Notes: generated by a model from the sequence alone, not told the origin. DNA of 64,000 bases from Rhododendron vialii (GCF_030253575.1 NC_080562.1:32753852-32817851); one strand, 5' to 3'. Shown: positions 11,994 to 24,223, counted from the first letter of the stretch. Program-made: numbers and translations.

Positions 11994-12872
11994 GGGAAAT
12001 TTCAAAATATCTCTCAATTCTTACACCAAAATTCAATTAGACTCCCAATTTTTTAAAAACTTCAATTTTACTCCCATTGTCATCTTTCGTTAATCAAAAC
12101 GTCACCTTCTGTCCGAATGACTAACGGATTCCGTTAAATAGCGTCCCAATTGAATTTCGATGATCTGAGCCGCTCAATGTGTTCAAAACGTGATTTTAAG
12201 GGTACCCAAAAAAAAATAACACGAAAGGGCTTCATCTGAATAGTTTTTTATTAAATAATTCGATAAAAAAAATATTCAGATGAAGCCCTTCCCGATCATT
12301 TTTTTTGTTGATTTCTCACGGGTACCCTTAAAATCACTTTTGAATCATATTGAGCGGCTCGGATCATTGAAATTCGATTGGGAAATGGGAGGTGCCGATC
12401 GATCTAGATTTTGTTCAAGTTCGGATGTCCGGATTTTGCTTCAGTATGCACCTCCCATTTTCCGATCAAATTTCGATGATCCGAGCCACTCAATGTAATT
12501 ATAACGTGATTTTAAGGGTACAAGCGAGAAATCAACAAAAAAAAAATGGTAAGGAATGGCTTCATTTGAGCAGTTTTTTATTGAACAATTCAATAAAAAC
12601 TATTCAGATGAAGCCCTTCCCGGTCATTTTTTTTGCTGATTCTCTTCGGTATTTTTAAAATCTCGTTTTGAACATATTGAGCAGCTCGGATCATCGAAAT
12701 TTGATCGGGACGTTATTTAACAAAACTTTTAACGGAATCAGTTAGTCATTCGGATGGAAGGGAGCGTTTTGATTAACGGAAGATAACGTTGAGAGTAAAA
12801 TTGAAGTTTTTAAAAGATTGGATGTCTAATTGAATTTTGGTGTAAAGATTGGGGGTATTTTGAAATTTTCCC
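11994..12872. mobile_element. Non-autonomous MULE upstream of DUF604 copy 2
   Basis: The long terminal inverted repeats start GGGAAATTTCAAAATA and end TATTTTGAAATTTTCCC, and pair over roughly 180 bp (for example CTAACGGATTCCGTTAAATA against its complement near 12715). The flanks are AAAGAAGAT (11985-11993) and AAAGAAGAA (12873-12881), a 9-bp target duplication with one mismatch, as expected for Mutator-like elements. The interior contains further inverted copies of TCAGATGAAGCCCTTCCCG. No transposase is encoded. Confidence 0.8.
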
Positions 12873-12881
12873 AAAGAAGAA

Positions 12882-13772
12882 AGACAGTGACGAGTGACGA
12901 GTGACGACATTGGTTACTGGTACCCGGCGACCACTTCATAATTGATGAATTCTGTAGTGCGTCAAACCCAAGGCAGCATTTTTGTTTCTTTGAATAGAGT
13001 ATAATTTTGGAACTTCAACACAAACTTGGTATAACTGCGACTTGGTATAACTGCGACTTTAAGGTTCAAATGGAAAATAAGTATTTATTTTTTAAAAAAA
13101 TAATTTTAAGTTTAAAAATTATATGCTTACATAAATAATTTTTTTATTAATATGAATCTTGTTTGATAGATTTTATTGTGATTTTTAATACGGTACAAAA
13201 AAATTAAAAATTTATTTTTCATTTACAGTATATTATTTTTGAGTTTGAAAATACGAAATAAATATTTATTTTTTAAGAAGATGTTCAAGAACGGGGCCTA
13301 ATAGTATTGCTCTTGTCTTTTTAAGCTATGTGTATTTTGAATGTTAAAAAATAAATAGTAAAGTATAATTTTCAACTAGGGAAGTACCGAAATCAATCAC
13401 GTGGGTGTTTATGAAAAAATTTTTTTTTTTATTTTGAAGTTCTAGCTTTTCAAAATCGATCTTGGAGTACTTATCAAAAAATCTAGATAACAAAAAAAAA
13501 TTGAATTTTACAGATTTTGAATATCTAAAAAAAATGAAATTTTGAAAATTTCAAAATTGAATTTGGGTGGCTTCCAGTGGGGTGGAGCCCGTGGAGGTAG
13601 ACTTCACAGAGTGGGTGGAGGTCTTGAAAAAAGATGCTCCTGACATTGCAGCCGTCGGTTTAAATTTTGTTATCTATATAAATCCACATGTCAATTTGGG
13701 TCTAGTGCGTTGTTGTGTTTGTTTTTTGTGTTTTTTTTCCCTGCAACAATACAATAATACAATTCAGATTTT
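12882..13772. other. AT-rich gene-free stretch
   Basis: This is mostly A/T runs. A short GC-richer patch at 13567-13660 reads as an ATG-less frame containing VEVDFTEWVEVLKKDAPD. It looks protein-like but I cannot identify it, and it has no flanking exons. Confidence 0.4.
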
Positions 13773-14141
13773 AAAACCTATGAAATTTCTTTTCTTTCAA
13801 ACTTAAGTCATACCACAGCGAAATAAACAATCTGAAAACAACAACACGTATAACGTTCTAATTGATTGACCTGTATCTATAAATTTTTAAAGAATTCTAG
13901 AACCTGTGGAATTTCTTTTCTTTCAAACCTAAGTCATACCACAGCGAAATAAACAAACTGAAAACAACACATATAACGCCCTAATTGACCTGTATCTATA
14001 AACTTTTAAAGAATTCTCAAAACCTATGGAACTTTATTTTCTTTCAAACCTAAGTTGTACCACAGTGAAATAAACAAACTGAAAACAATAACACGTATAA
14101 AACCCTAATTGACCTGTATCTATAATCTTGTAAAGAATTCT
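13773..14141. repeat. Tandem repeat, three copies of about 122 bp
   Basis: Three head-to-tail copies begin near 13776, 13901 and 14021. Each contains TTTCTTTCAAACCTAAGT, ACCACAG(C/T)GAAATAAACAA, CTAATTGACCTGTATCTATAA and AAAGAATTCT. They differ by a few substitutions and small indels. Confidence 0.85.
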
Positions 14142-14280
14142 CAATATGATATTTGTATCCGTATGCATATATTCACAATAGAGTTCCAGAAACCACATTG
14201 AAAGCAACAAATATTATTTGAAATAATGAGTGATCTTATAACGGGGCCGGAATCATTATGAGGAGAAAAGAAAGGCAACC

Positions 14281-17265
14281 TTGTATTTTGACAGTAAATT
14301 GCTAATCCCCCCTGACACAAACCACCACCACCACCCCCCGGCCCCACCGCCCTTTCCCGAAATTACCCCCCCTCTCTCTCTCCCCCTCTCTCTCTTCCTT
14401 TTCTTTCTTTCTTTCTTTCCTTCCTTCCTTCCTTCCAGTTTCTTCTTTCTTTCTTTTTTTTCCCTTTTCTTTCTGGTTTGATTTTTATTTTTTTTTTCAT
14501 TTTCTTTCTTTCTAGTTTGAATTTTGTTCTCTTTAATAATAGATTCAAGTCTAATTCTAGGCTTTGTAAAGTAATTGAGAAAAAAAAAGTGTTTCAATTG
14601 ATCATGTTTATCCGACTTTTTTATTTTTATTTTTTTGTCCTTTATAGATTAAAAAATATAGTTACTAAAATAAGTATTTCAATTTTCAATCCGTTTGAAC
14701 CAGTGCAAAGTTGTTATTTTTCTTATCATTTCATCCTAAATGATCCTAATAAATTTTTGGCTCCAAGGCCTTTCAATGGACAAATTTTTGGGAAAGAGTA
14801 GTTTTGCGTAGTACTACTAAACAAGTAGTAGAGAGATTAATTAGGATTAGTTCGTGTTCTTGTAAATTTTTTTATGCCATTTGGTTACTGTGATGCCCTT
14901 TATTTATAGGTGAGAGTCGTGTGACTTCTCGGACTCTAATCAGTATGAACAAAGATAGAGACAAGGGTACACGCGATGAATGGTTTCAAAAAATGTTCTT
15001 AATCTACTAGAATTATTTTGAAAACTTATTACTAGAAATCCATCAAAACATCCTTTACCAATCATAGCTTGTAATTCATCAATATTTTAGTAAGAGCTAC
15101 TATTGGATTTCTAGTATTAAATAAAATTAAGGGTGACAAATTAAACCCAAACTCATTCATTAAAAATTAGAACGGTAGAGGTTAGTGGCCATACATCCTT
15201 CACATGCTTGTCCAAGTTCATCTACTACTCCTAATTGATTCTGTCAATCACATCACATCATATTGTTCCTTGTAGGTTTTTGTTTATTTAAAATTGATCT
15301 AAAAAAGTCTTACCATAATCCTTCCTAGCATTCTCATTTCCGATATATTTATTTTATTTGCATGTTTTTTTTTTTTTTTAGTAAACCAACACTTCTTGCC
15401 CTATTCTGTAATCAGTAAATTTGTTACTCTAGAAGGAGGGATTTAGAATGGATCGAACAAGTGTTTTGGGACGTTTGGAGTCATTAACCCAGAACTGAGG
15501 GACTACATTGTTAACACTAACAAATAAACTTGTATATGAAATGGGAATAGGAGGGGTGGTGGTGTCCCCCTCCTGTTTATTTTTAATTTTTCGGTGTTCA
15601 TTTTGTAGAGTTTGGCGAGAACATTAATCTTGCCAAAAATCATGTTCATTGGATTTTAGTAGATACATTATTGGCACACATAAAAATTGAAGAAAAACAA
15701 AAATTGGATAAAAAACACACTAAATCGGAACCCAGTTTTTGTTTTTTTTGCAATTTTTACGTATGCTGATCATATATCTATGTACTAAAGTTTGATAAAC
15801 ATGATTTTTGGCAAGATCTATATTTTTGCAGAACTCTATAAAATGAACAAAGCCGATCATCAAAGTGTGCTCAGAAAATGGCCGAAAATTTGAAAACGGA
15901 CCTGAGAGGGACACCACCACCCCTCCTATCCTCGTTTCATATAAAAGTTTTTCTAAATTAACATGCAACTACATAACATAGCCGGCTCAATTTTCTATAT
16001 CTATAACGACCATCAGTATTGATAGATTTTTTGGGAAAAAAATACATTATTTGAAGGAGTGTCAACCGTGTTGATTTAATATATAGAATAAACAAGCGCG
16101 TAATGCGGCATGATCTTCCGTAAGCACCAAGACGTAGAATTGTTGGACTTAAATTTTTTTTCTTTCAAACAAAAAATCTTCAACAACAGCTATTTTAATC
16201 AAATATTCATGATTTTGAATCAAATTTTCTGAGCAGCTATTTCATCACAATATTTTAATCAAAATGTTTCTAAAAATGAGAAATTCTTGAATTCTTCACT
16301 ATGTATATATACGTTCCCTAAAACGGTGGTATGATTACTTTTTTTTTTAACTATAGTACAATTTTATAAATTTGTTAACCATTATTTAGCATAGATCCTC
16401 CTCTTAACTGATTCAGTAGTATGTTGCTTCAAATCACGTTTATACTCCATAGGATTACAAATGGATGGTTTCTATTTTTTTTTTTTACTAAAATGGAAAC
16501 ATTTTAGGGGCTACTATGTCAATAGGGGCAGCAGAGCCCCCGGGTCTCCCATAGTTTTTAATTTATTTTTTTATTTAAGTACTTATATCTTATTTATTTA
16601 ATTTCTATAAATACACTCTTTGTATATTTAAAAATTTAATTCAAGAATTAAGTGCTTTAATTCTCAATTCAATTAAATCAGAGCAAAGATCATTTTTTTT
16701 ATTATTTTATTTTAAATGGTCATAATGAATTTTTTGATTTAAGGCTTTTCAACAAACACCCTAAGACTCATTATTTAGTTTCAAGACTCTTTTAGGGTGT
16801 CCATTGAAAGGTCTTGGAGCCAAAAATTTATTATGACCATTTAGGATGAAATGATCAGAAAAATAACAACTTTGCACCGGTTCAAACAGATTGAAAATTG
16901 AAACACTTATTTTCGTAACTATATTTTTTAATCTATAAAGGACAAAAAAAGAAAAAGAAAATAATGGGATAAACATGATCAATTGAAACACTTTTTTTTC
17001 TCTCAATTACTTTATAAAGCTTAGAATTAGACTTGAACCTATTATTAAAAAAAGAAAAAAATTCAAACTGGAAAGAAAGAAAATGAAATAAAATGAAAAA
17101 AAACTGGAAAAGAAAAGAAAAAAAAAGAACAGAAGAAGGAACGGTGGAACGAAAGAGAAGAGAGAGAGAGGGAGAGAGAGAGAGAGAGGGAGGGGAGGGG
17201 AGGGGGGTAAACTGGGAAAAGGGAGGTGGGGCCATGGGGGGGGGGGGATAGCAGGTCTCTCATTT
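14281..17265. repeat. Large inverted repeat, about 0.5-kb arms around a 2-kb spacer
   Basis: The left arm, about 14281-14800, and the right arm, about 16785-17265, are reverse complements. Both carry CCAAGGCCTTTCAATGGACA-like sequence at the inner end, ATTGATCATGTTTATCC, a C/T-rich tract and a C-rich outer end. The arms differ mostly in length of the C/T tracts. It is probably one foldback or MULE-like transposon, with another MITE nested at 15528-15955. The outer boundaries and target duplication were not resolved. Confidence 0.65.
15528..15955. mobile_element. Foldback MITE nested in the large inverted repeat
   Basis: The arm ACTTGTATATGAAATGGGAA then GGAGGGGTGGTGGTGTCCC pairs with GGGACACCACCACCCCTCC then CGTTTCATATAAAAGT. 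The inner arms share GCCAAAAATCATGTT. No coding potential. Superfamily not assigned. Confidence 0.7.
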
Positions 17266-17570
17266 TGACATAGGAATGAAGTGTGACTAGTTTTTGTTGC
17301 CAAAAAGCAAAAACACAAGAAGTGAATGCTGAGCTCTCTACCTGAGGTGCTACCGTGCTAGTCACTTGGTTGGTATTCAGTCAATTTTTGTAAGAAGCAT
17401 TGTTAATAAGGGGACTACCGTGACAGCAATTTATTTATTACTTGCATGCGTTTTTCTAACAAGCAATCGTTTAATCAACTTACCACTGGTTAAACTTTCA
17501 TGTCATTTGGATGTATTATTTGTCTCATCAATGTGCAACAATTCTTTTTTTCAGGTCTATTAGATACACA

Positions 17571-17832
17571 CAGAGTCGGCTCTAAGCTAAAAAAAGTGTT
17601 GTGGTCGCTTTAGGCCTCCTAAAAAATGCGAATTTTAAGGGCCCCTCGTATTTTAGTACCCCTAGGTATCTTGAAATATTTGGTTATTGTTGTAGGTTAT
17701 TTCATATTGATGAATATTAGTATTTGTTCTTGGAAGGGTAATTTACCTACTTACATTTTGTTCATTAAGATTTCAAAAAGGGCTTCCATTTAGTTTTCGC
17801 TTTAAGCCTCCAAAAAGTCAGGACCGGCTCTG
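17571..17832. mobile_element. hAT-type MITE
   Basis: The ends are CAGAGTCGGCTC and GACCGGCTCTG, imperfect inverted repeats with the CAG...CTG pattern of hAT elements. They are flanked by an exact 8-bp duplication GATACACA at 17563-17570 and 17833-17840. 262 bp, non-coding. Confidence 0.85.
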
Positions 17833-17840
17833 GATACACA

Positions 17841-18526
17841 CGTGGGTGATCCAAAACCTGAGGCACCAACCGCAACTTTATAAGCTCGCTTGACTGAATC
17901 ATGAACCAAAACTTCGTTTCACAGCTATTTTGCACAAAAACCTTTTTTATTTTGGCAAAGTAAATTGGGTGCCCCAAAGAATTTTCCTCGTAATGGAACA
18001 CCGAACACAATTAGATAATCTTTTTAACCCCTTCGCTAACTATTTTCTAATTGCAAAACCTAGTGACGACAATATTAATTATGTTCTCCTTAATTACACA
18101 ATTAGAGATGGCCCCGATATAACTCTTTAGCTAACAGGTCAATCGGCATACACAATGGCTTCAATGAGCAGGATTGCTTCTTTTGGATTTTCTTAATCTT
18201 GCTTTACATAATATATTTTTGTTTGAATAAATTAATCAATAGATTACAAGATCCATTTCCGGATCGATCATGACATATTATATTATATCCTATAACTGGG
18301 ACATCTAAGTCAAGTGCATATTTGTGAGACCCATGTCTTTATTTAGTAGTTAATTAAAAGTATTGATGGTAGGTGTTGATTTTGCAAAATTTACCAATAC
18401 GAGGGGCAAAGAGCAGCTTGAAAAAGAGCTAAATTTTTCTAGTAGGAAAATAAAATTGCATGCAAGGCGTGGCATCTTTTGGGTGGTATATGCACGTGAG
18501 AGATTTGTGTGAGGTGTATGCATATA
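17841..18526. other. Gene-free AT-rich stretch
   Basis: I see no gene, RNA or clear repeat here. Confidence 0.4.
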
Positions 18527-18760
18527 CGTTGTACTTTTTCTATACTATTTTAAATGTCTCCCACAGAAATTCGTGCATTTTTTAACCCAAAAAAAAATTT
18601 ATTTTCACATATTGTTTACACTTAATTAAAGTACTCATTGAATACTTTAATTTAGAGTAAAAAAGGAAATAATATAAAAATATAATTTTTTGGGGTTTAA
18701 AAATGCACGAATTTCAGGGGATGTTTAAAGTGGGATAGATGGAAGATATATGTGAAGGAC
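18527..18760. mobile_element. Probable small MITE
   Basis: GAAATTCGTGCATTTTTTAAC near 18568 is matched in reverse by TTTAAAAATGCACGAATTTC near 18695-18715, and the outer sequences are also similar in inverted orientation. No coding sequence. The target duplication was not resolved. Confidence 0.5.
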
Positions 18761-19689
18761 ATGCACAGTTCAAGGGAAAAAAAAAAAAAAAAAAGAAGAC
18801 ATGCTCAAATAGTAATTATAGGAATATGTTTATAAAAGGCCTTTATATCAAGGAAAAAGAAAAAAGGGGTCTGGTGGTGGGGAAAAGGGGAAATCCCTCA
18901 CGAAGCTAAAACAATTATGGAGGCGGCAAAAAGAGAAGTTCTTAATTAATAAAGCTTATCAAGGTTCAACCAAGCGCTAAAAGCTAGCTACTGTAGTTTT
19001 CATATGCCCACTTCCAACCATACCAACTCTACATGTGCAAATGAAAAGAAATTATGAATCATTCTTGTAAGGACATACTCCGGAATCTTTTTGAATTGGC
19101 GATTCCGTATGACAAAACACATACTACTAATTAAATTGGGTTGTAATTTTATTATTTTTTAAAATGTCTATTTTGGGAGTAGAATGAAATCAATAATTTT
19201 TATAATGAGCAAATGAGAGTTTGGTGTTAGCCAAGAGATTCGACAAGCAAAGGCAAGTGTGCAAGTTTCCAGAAAGTGGCTTGAGTCACTGCTGAGCCAA
19301 TTGTCCAGCCTACAGTTTGATTGGAAGATACTCAACGAATGGCTTGAGCCAATTCTGATCGTGTTGGATGGCTTGAGCGAAAATAGTGGTGAAAAGTGTT
19401 AGTTTTGTGAATTCCCATGGACACACAACTCATACATTTATGAATATATATATATATAAATAGAACCTAAACAATTGCCTTGGGTTGGGGATACCTATTA
19501 GCAGGACCGCTTTATAAATTAGTAGTGTTTACATTATTACAGCAGAAGACAGGCCCAATTAGCCTAATTAAAGCGGCCTTTTTCTTTGGGTCACTGAGTA
19601 GAGGGCTGATGAAAGAACTTGGGTGTCGCATTTGTTGAAGCCCAAATCATGTTTATAGAAACTTGTGGTTTCCCACTGGAGACCACTCC

Positions 19690-19816
19690 AAAATGACGGC
19701 CTAGGACGTGTTTTGATAATTAATACTCGTTAAGGACAAGCTAAGAATATTTATTAATACTGAAAATGTCCTTAGCGGTTATTAATTATCAAAACACGTC
19801 ATTGACCGTCATTTTC
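19690..19816. mobile_element. Short foldback MITE
   Basis: The left arm AAAATGACGGCCTAGGACGT, GTTTTGATAATTAATA pairs with TATTAATTATCAAAAC, ACGTCATTGACCGTCATTTT on the right, about 45 bp per arm with few mismatches. Confidence 0.65.
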
Positions 19817-19917
19817 CATGGCCGGTCCCATTTTTTGCTTGGAGTTCTATGCAAATCCCTTTTTATAGAGCTATCTCATCCAACCCTTTTTAAAGATGCT
19901 TCTTACTATTTTACCTT

Positions 19918-20480
19918 TGGCACTTTTCAACACTCCTAGAATTCACACCCCACAAAATTTATACTCCAAAAATTCACACATCATAGAATTCACACATTCA
20001 AGAATTCACACCCCTTTACAGAATTCACATCTCATTTTTATTATTCATTCCCTTTTGCAGAATTCACACCCATTTACAAGTATTCACACCCCCGAATTGA
20101 CACTTCTTTGCAAGAATTCACACCCATTTGCACTATTCACGCCCTCAAAATTTTGGTGTGAATTCTAGATGTGTGAATTTTGCAAAAAATGTGAAATTTG
20201 ACTTTTTCAAAGGTGTGAATTTTGCAAAAAAGTGTGAATTCTTACTTTTTCGAAAATGCGAATTCTTCATTTTGGTGTGAATTCTGTATTTTTCGAACGT
20301 GTGAATTGAATTCTTGGAGGTGTGAATATTATAGATGGAGTGTGAATTTTGCAAATGAGTGAATTCTAAACAAGTGTGAATCCACACCCTCAAGAATTTA
20401 CCTTCAAAAAGACACAAATGAAGAATTCGCAAGTTCGATAAAAACAGAATTCACACGCAAATAAAGAATTCACACCTAAA
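19918..20480. repeat. Palindromic GAATTCACAC array
   Basis: From about 19935 to 20135 the motif GAATTCACAC(C) recurs every 12-25 bp on the plus strand. From about 20150 to 20375 the reverse complement GTGTGAATT(C/T) recurs in the same way. A short stretch of plus-oriented units returns at about 20378-20478. Spacers vary. There is no obvious transposon end or gene. Confidence 0.8.
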
Positions 20481-20834
20481 TGAAATTTGAACCAAATCAT
20501 CAAACATCGCTTTAAAAAAAAATTATATAAAAATTGCTTTAGTAGCTTTCGGCTTTTCAAAGAAAAAAAAAAGCAAAAAATACATGCACCTTATACAATC
20601 ATCTCAATTACAGCCTTACAGGATCGGTCATGGGGTAAGCCCCGCAAGCCTTTGGGCTTGGGCAACCAAAAAAAATACTCCTTCTGTTTCAAAAAGAATG
20701 ATAATTTTTAAAATCCGTGTCATTTTTCATCAACTATATCTTTTAATCCATAATAACACGAATTTTGTTTCCACCTTCGAACAACCACTTTGAAAGAGAG
20801 GTTAATTAGTTTGGCTATGATCTCAATTGAAAAT

Positions 20835-21185
20835 GAGGCGCCGTTCCACTAAAAGCATTTTTGGAGATTTGGGGCTTTTTTAACTTTTTTCGCTTTTCAA
20901 GATGGACTATTCTCTTCACATATATGATATATCAACTAGACAACCACTGCCCAGCGCAGTTGGTTTGTCATCTCTCCCCTAAGGGGGAGGTCCTGGGTTC
21001 GACCCCTACTGGGGCAATACCCTGGGGTCCCAAGCTATGGATAGCTTCTGGACCCCTGTGCTACTCTAACACCTCTCACTAACCCCGCTGATGTATGACG
21101 ATTGTAAAAATAAAAAATAAAAAAAATAATATATCAACTAAAAAGCCCAAAAAATCAAGTAATAAAAAATTAGCGGAACAGGCCC
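20835..21185. mobile_element. MITE interrupted by a SINE
   Basis: GTTCCACTAAAAGCATTTTT and GGGGCTTTTTT on the left are matched in reverse by AAAAGCCC and AAAAATTAGCGGAACAGGCCCC on the right. The two halves are separated by the SINE at 20939-21128, so the SINE inserted into an older inverted-repeat element. Confidence 0.55.
20939..21128 (+). mobile_element. tRNA-derived SINE
   Basis: The 5' part resembles a tRNA promoter: an A-box-like GCGCAGTTGG and a B-box-like GGGTTCGACCCC about 35 bp later. The 3' end is an A/T-rich tail. An exact 12-bp duplication ATATATCAACTA flanks it at 20927-20938 and 21129-21140. A tRNA-like head, A-rich tail and long target duplication together identify a plant SINE. 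Confidence 0.85.
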
Positions 21186-21719
21186 CGAGTTCTTGGATAA
21201 GTAGAGTAGAACAATTGAATTGACAAATTTACTTCAAAAAATGCAAGGAAAATTTATTTTCTTCGAATCGGATCGTGCTAATTACAAAGTACTATAATTG
21301 GAGTTACATTACGAATTGATTTTTTTGATGTTATTCAAGCAAAAGGAACATTGAAAATTTGATGTTATTTTTTGTACTTATATTTTTATTTTATTTTGTG
21401 TGACTTAATAGTAGGTGAGCAAAAAAGCATGAAGTTAGGCTTGGACAATTCAAATGCCAGAGCCGGCACTGCTCAGTTATACGCTCTAAACTTAAAAGAC
21501 CGACTCTATTTTTGAGTACTGTAAACAAGAAACATATTTAACGAATACTACGAAGAAAATCGACCCATCCCGATCGGATGTCAAGATGGAGAGATCAAGA
21601 TCGGCAAGACCTGTACGATCTATCATCGTTTAACCAAGGCAACCATTTTATTGTTGTTTATTCCAAGCCTAACTTGTCGTCTCCATCAATCAAAATGGAA
21701 AGTCAAGAGCGAAGAGTCG

Positions 21720-21965
21720 ATGAAGCTGGTGGAGAGGTTGGAATCAGCCGTGGGGCGGCTGGAGGCGCTTTGAGGTGTGTCGCCGGAGGGTGGTGGAGAG
21801 TCGCCAGAGGGTGGTGGAGATGTGGCAACGGCAATGACGGCGGCAATGGATCCATCGATCCTAGCATTCGACGATCTGATGGAGGAGTACGTGGGTAGGG
21901 TTTCGGCTGCTGCGGAGAAGATTGGGGGACAAGTTGTGTTCTTGAGAAAGGTCGTGACCTATGCA
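21720..21965 (+). pseudogene. Fragment of a cyclase-associated protein (CAP1-like) gene
   Basis: One frame reads ATG then KLVERLESAVGRLEAL, then TGA at 21771-21773, and after a glycine-rich linker continues in the same frame with DPSILAFDDLMEEYVGRV and SAAAEKIGGQV. These match, from memory, the N-terminal oligomerisation/cyclase-binding region of plant CAP1, an actin-monomer recycling protein of several hundred residues. Only about 80 residues are present, the stop interrupts them, and similarity fades by about 21965 with no later exons in view. I call it a pseudogene fragment, either an unprocessed relic or a gene piece carried by a transposon. Confidence 0.75.
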
Positions 21966-24223
21966 GAACATTCTGGAGTAATAAAAGTGGGGGTATTTTG
22001 GGTACCTCACTTAAAATGGGGTTTATGCAGGAAGGATTTGACATGAAATGGACCTGTACAGATGATGGAAGACAAAAAGGGGCGACCCTAAGAACCCTTA
22101 GGGCCACGTGAGTCCTCTGATAATAGGCCTCTGAAATGTGACATATCATATTATTATATACTCCTATGTCAAGTATGTAATTAATCGACAAGTAGTAGTC
22201 CTGTGGTAAGGTGTGCGTGTTTTAACTATGAGATCTGTGTTCGAAAATTGGTGTCCACACTTTTTAACCCTAAAAAATGGTTTTGATTTGGTGGTATTGA
22301 TAGTCAAACTCACGACAAAAGATACCAAAAGCGTGTTTCAAGCCATCTCTCACTGAACCATAAGGCTCCCTTGCTTCTCATATTGAATAACTAATATACA
22401 TACAAAAAATTGAGAGGTCTCCCTTCCGGACCTCGCTTAGGGTCTCCTAAACCACGGAACTGGGCCTTTATACCAATGTATGGTCCAGATTTGGACTATT
22501 CTGTCTCGTACATATTGAGGATTTGAGAGGATCTAATTCATCGATTTCTCTAAGCAAATTTGAACCATTGATCATAGATCGTTCATACCAATGTATTGTC
22601 CAAATTGAAGACTTGAGAGGATCTAATTCCTTGATTTAGACAATGCCTTGAGCCCTTCAGGTAGGCATGACCTATAGTTTCACAGCTTAGTCAGCAACTT
22701 ATGGCTATGAATATTACACATAATCAATTATGGCTTATAGATTTGCGTATTTTTTCGTTTTTTGGTCAAAAAATTTAATATTTTAACAAATTTTTTGACT
22801 TTTAGAATAGAAGTATCCAAAAAGTAGAAAATTTGATAAAAACAAGTCACTAATAAAGAAAAAAACACGGATGACAAAACAATCAAAAATTTTAGAAATA
22901 ATATTTTTGATACGGGAACCAAACAAAGCGTTCATTCCATCATCTCCTAACATTTTTCAATCAAATTTTTTTTCAAAGAAAAAACTGATCAACTTATAGC
23001 CCACGGGCCTTCTTCCTCCACGCAGCATTTTCTCAACAGTACCATGTACTTAGCTGTGATATTTTTAGCAAGTACAATGAATGCCCCATATGGATTTTAA
23101 TAATTAAAGAACGCGACGGCCAGTGGGAACAACCTAACAATAATAAGTGGCACATGACGATCAAAAAAAAAAACACAAAACCAATATAAGTGGCACATAG
23201 GACTTTAGAAAAAGGCTTCAGGCCTTCCTACCACACAAGTTGACTACCTTGAGGACGCAAGACTTGCCTTTAATTCCTGGCCATACAAGTTATATCTTTC
23301 CCTCACTAACTAACCAAAATTTGACTTGGTTACCACTCAACAATGATATAAAAAACAAAAGTCATGGCTTATAAATAGCACTCCGTCAAATCAAGCATCT
23401 CACAAAGCGTAAGCTTTACTCAACCTGTACGTGATTTATATCCTATGCTTTTGTGTTGTCTCTCTCATTAGCTAAACGTGTCGCTACTTGATTTGCAGTC
23501 CGCGTATCGTTAATATGCACTTGTCTCAGTATTTACCTAACAAAAGTGTTTCATGATGTATCCTCTCTTAAATTTGTCTCTATGGGATTTATTGGGAGCA
23601 CCGCGTGAACAGCGCAACATGATACTTTAGGAGTGTTATGTAATTTCTATGAGTACGGCCGGGATTTGTGGCTCTAGATACGCACATATATATTTTATTG
23701 GAGTGAGAAGTATTACCATCAAATTAATTAAAATTTACCATAGGAACATAAAAGGGTAACCCATTATTATACTTCTATTGGAAATCATGTACTGTGGACC
23801 AAAACCAAGTGGAATTTACAGTTTACTTTAAACAGAGGATTCTTTTAAAAAAAAAAAAACATTTTTTCTCTAAACATAGGAGTTCAAGTTTTTTTAGTCC
23901 ACGAGGACTTCAAAAACTGTCATAGCCCTAAACTCCAAACCACTCCTCGTGAAACTTGAACCATGCCTAGCCTGAGAGGAAGATGTACCAACAGAGCTAA
24001 GAGCTCATTGGTGAGGAGTTCAAAGTTCACAACATACGTTTTGTGGATAAAAGACCACATAGAAAAAGGCAGGGCAGCAGCGATCGATAGGAAAACATTG
24101 GTAATTTTTCATGTAGTGCGATAATGGCATTTCTGTCATTTCACCAAAACTATAGTCCAAATTATTTTCCTCATCAATTGCATGTTAATGCTTTCCTTTC
24201 ATACCACCAGGCACCAGCATTGC
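21966..24223. other. Gene-free stretch upstream of the B-box microprotein gene
   Basis: No gene is recognised. A possible weak tRNA-like patch lies at 22195-22260 (CTGTGGTAAGGTG ... TGTGTTCGAAAAT). The last kilobase is the likely promoter and enhancer region for the gene at 24290. Confidence 0.4.

Noticed and set aside
13567-13806. Short frame with VEVDFTEWVEVLKKDAPD
   Set aside because: No ATG, no recognised family and no adjoining exons. Noted under the gene-free stretch but not called a gene.
14256-14597. Lys/Glu/Arg-rich minus-strand frame
   Set aside because: It is a translation of a C/T simple-sequence tract inside the large inverted repeat, not a gene.
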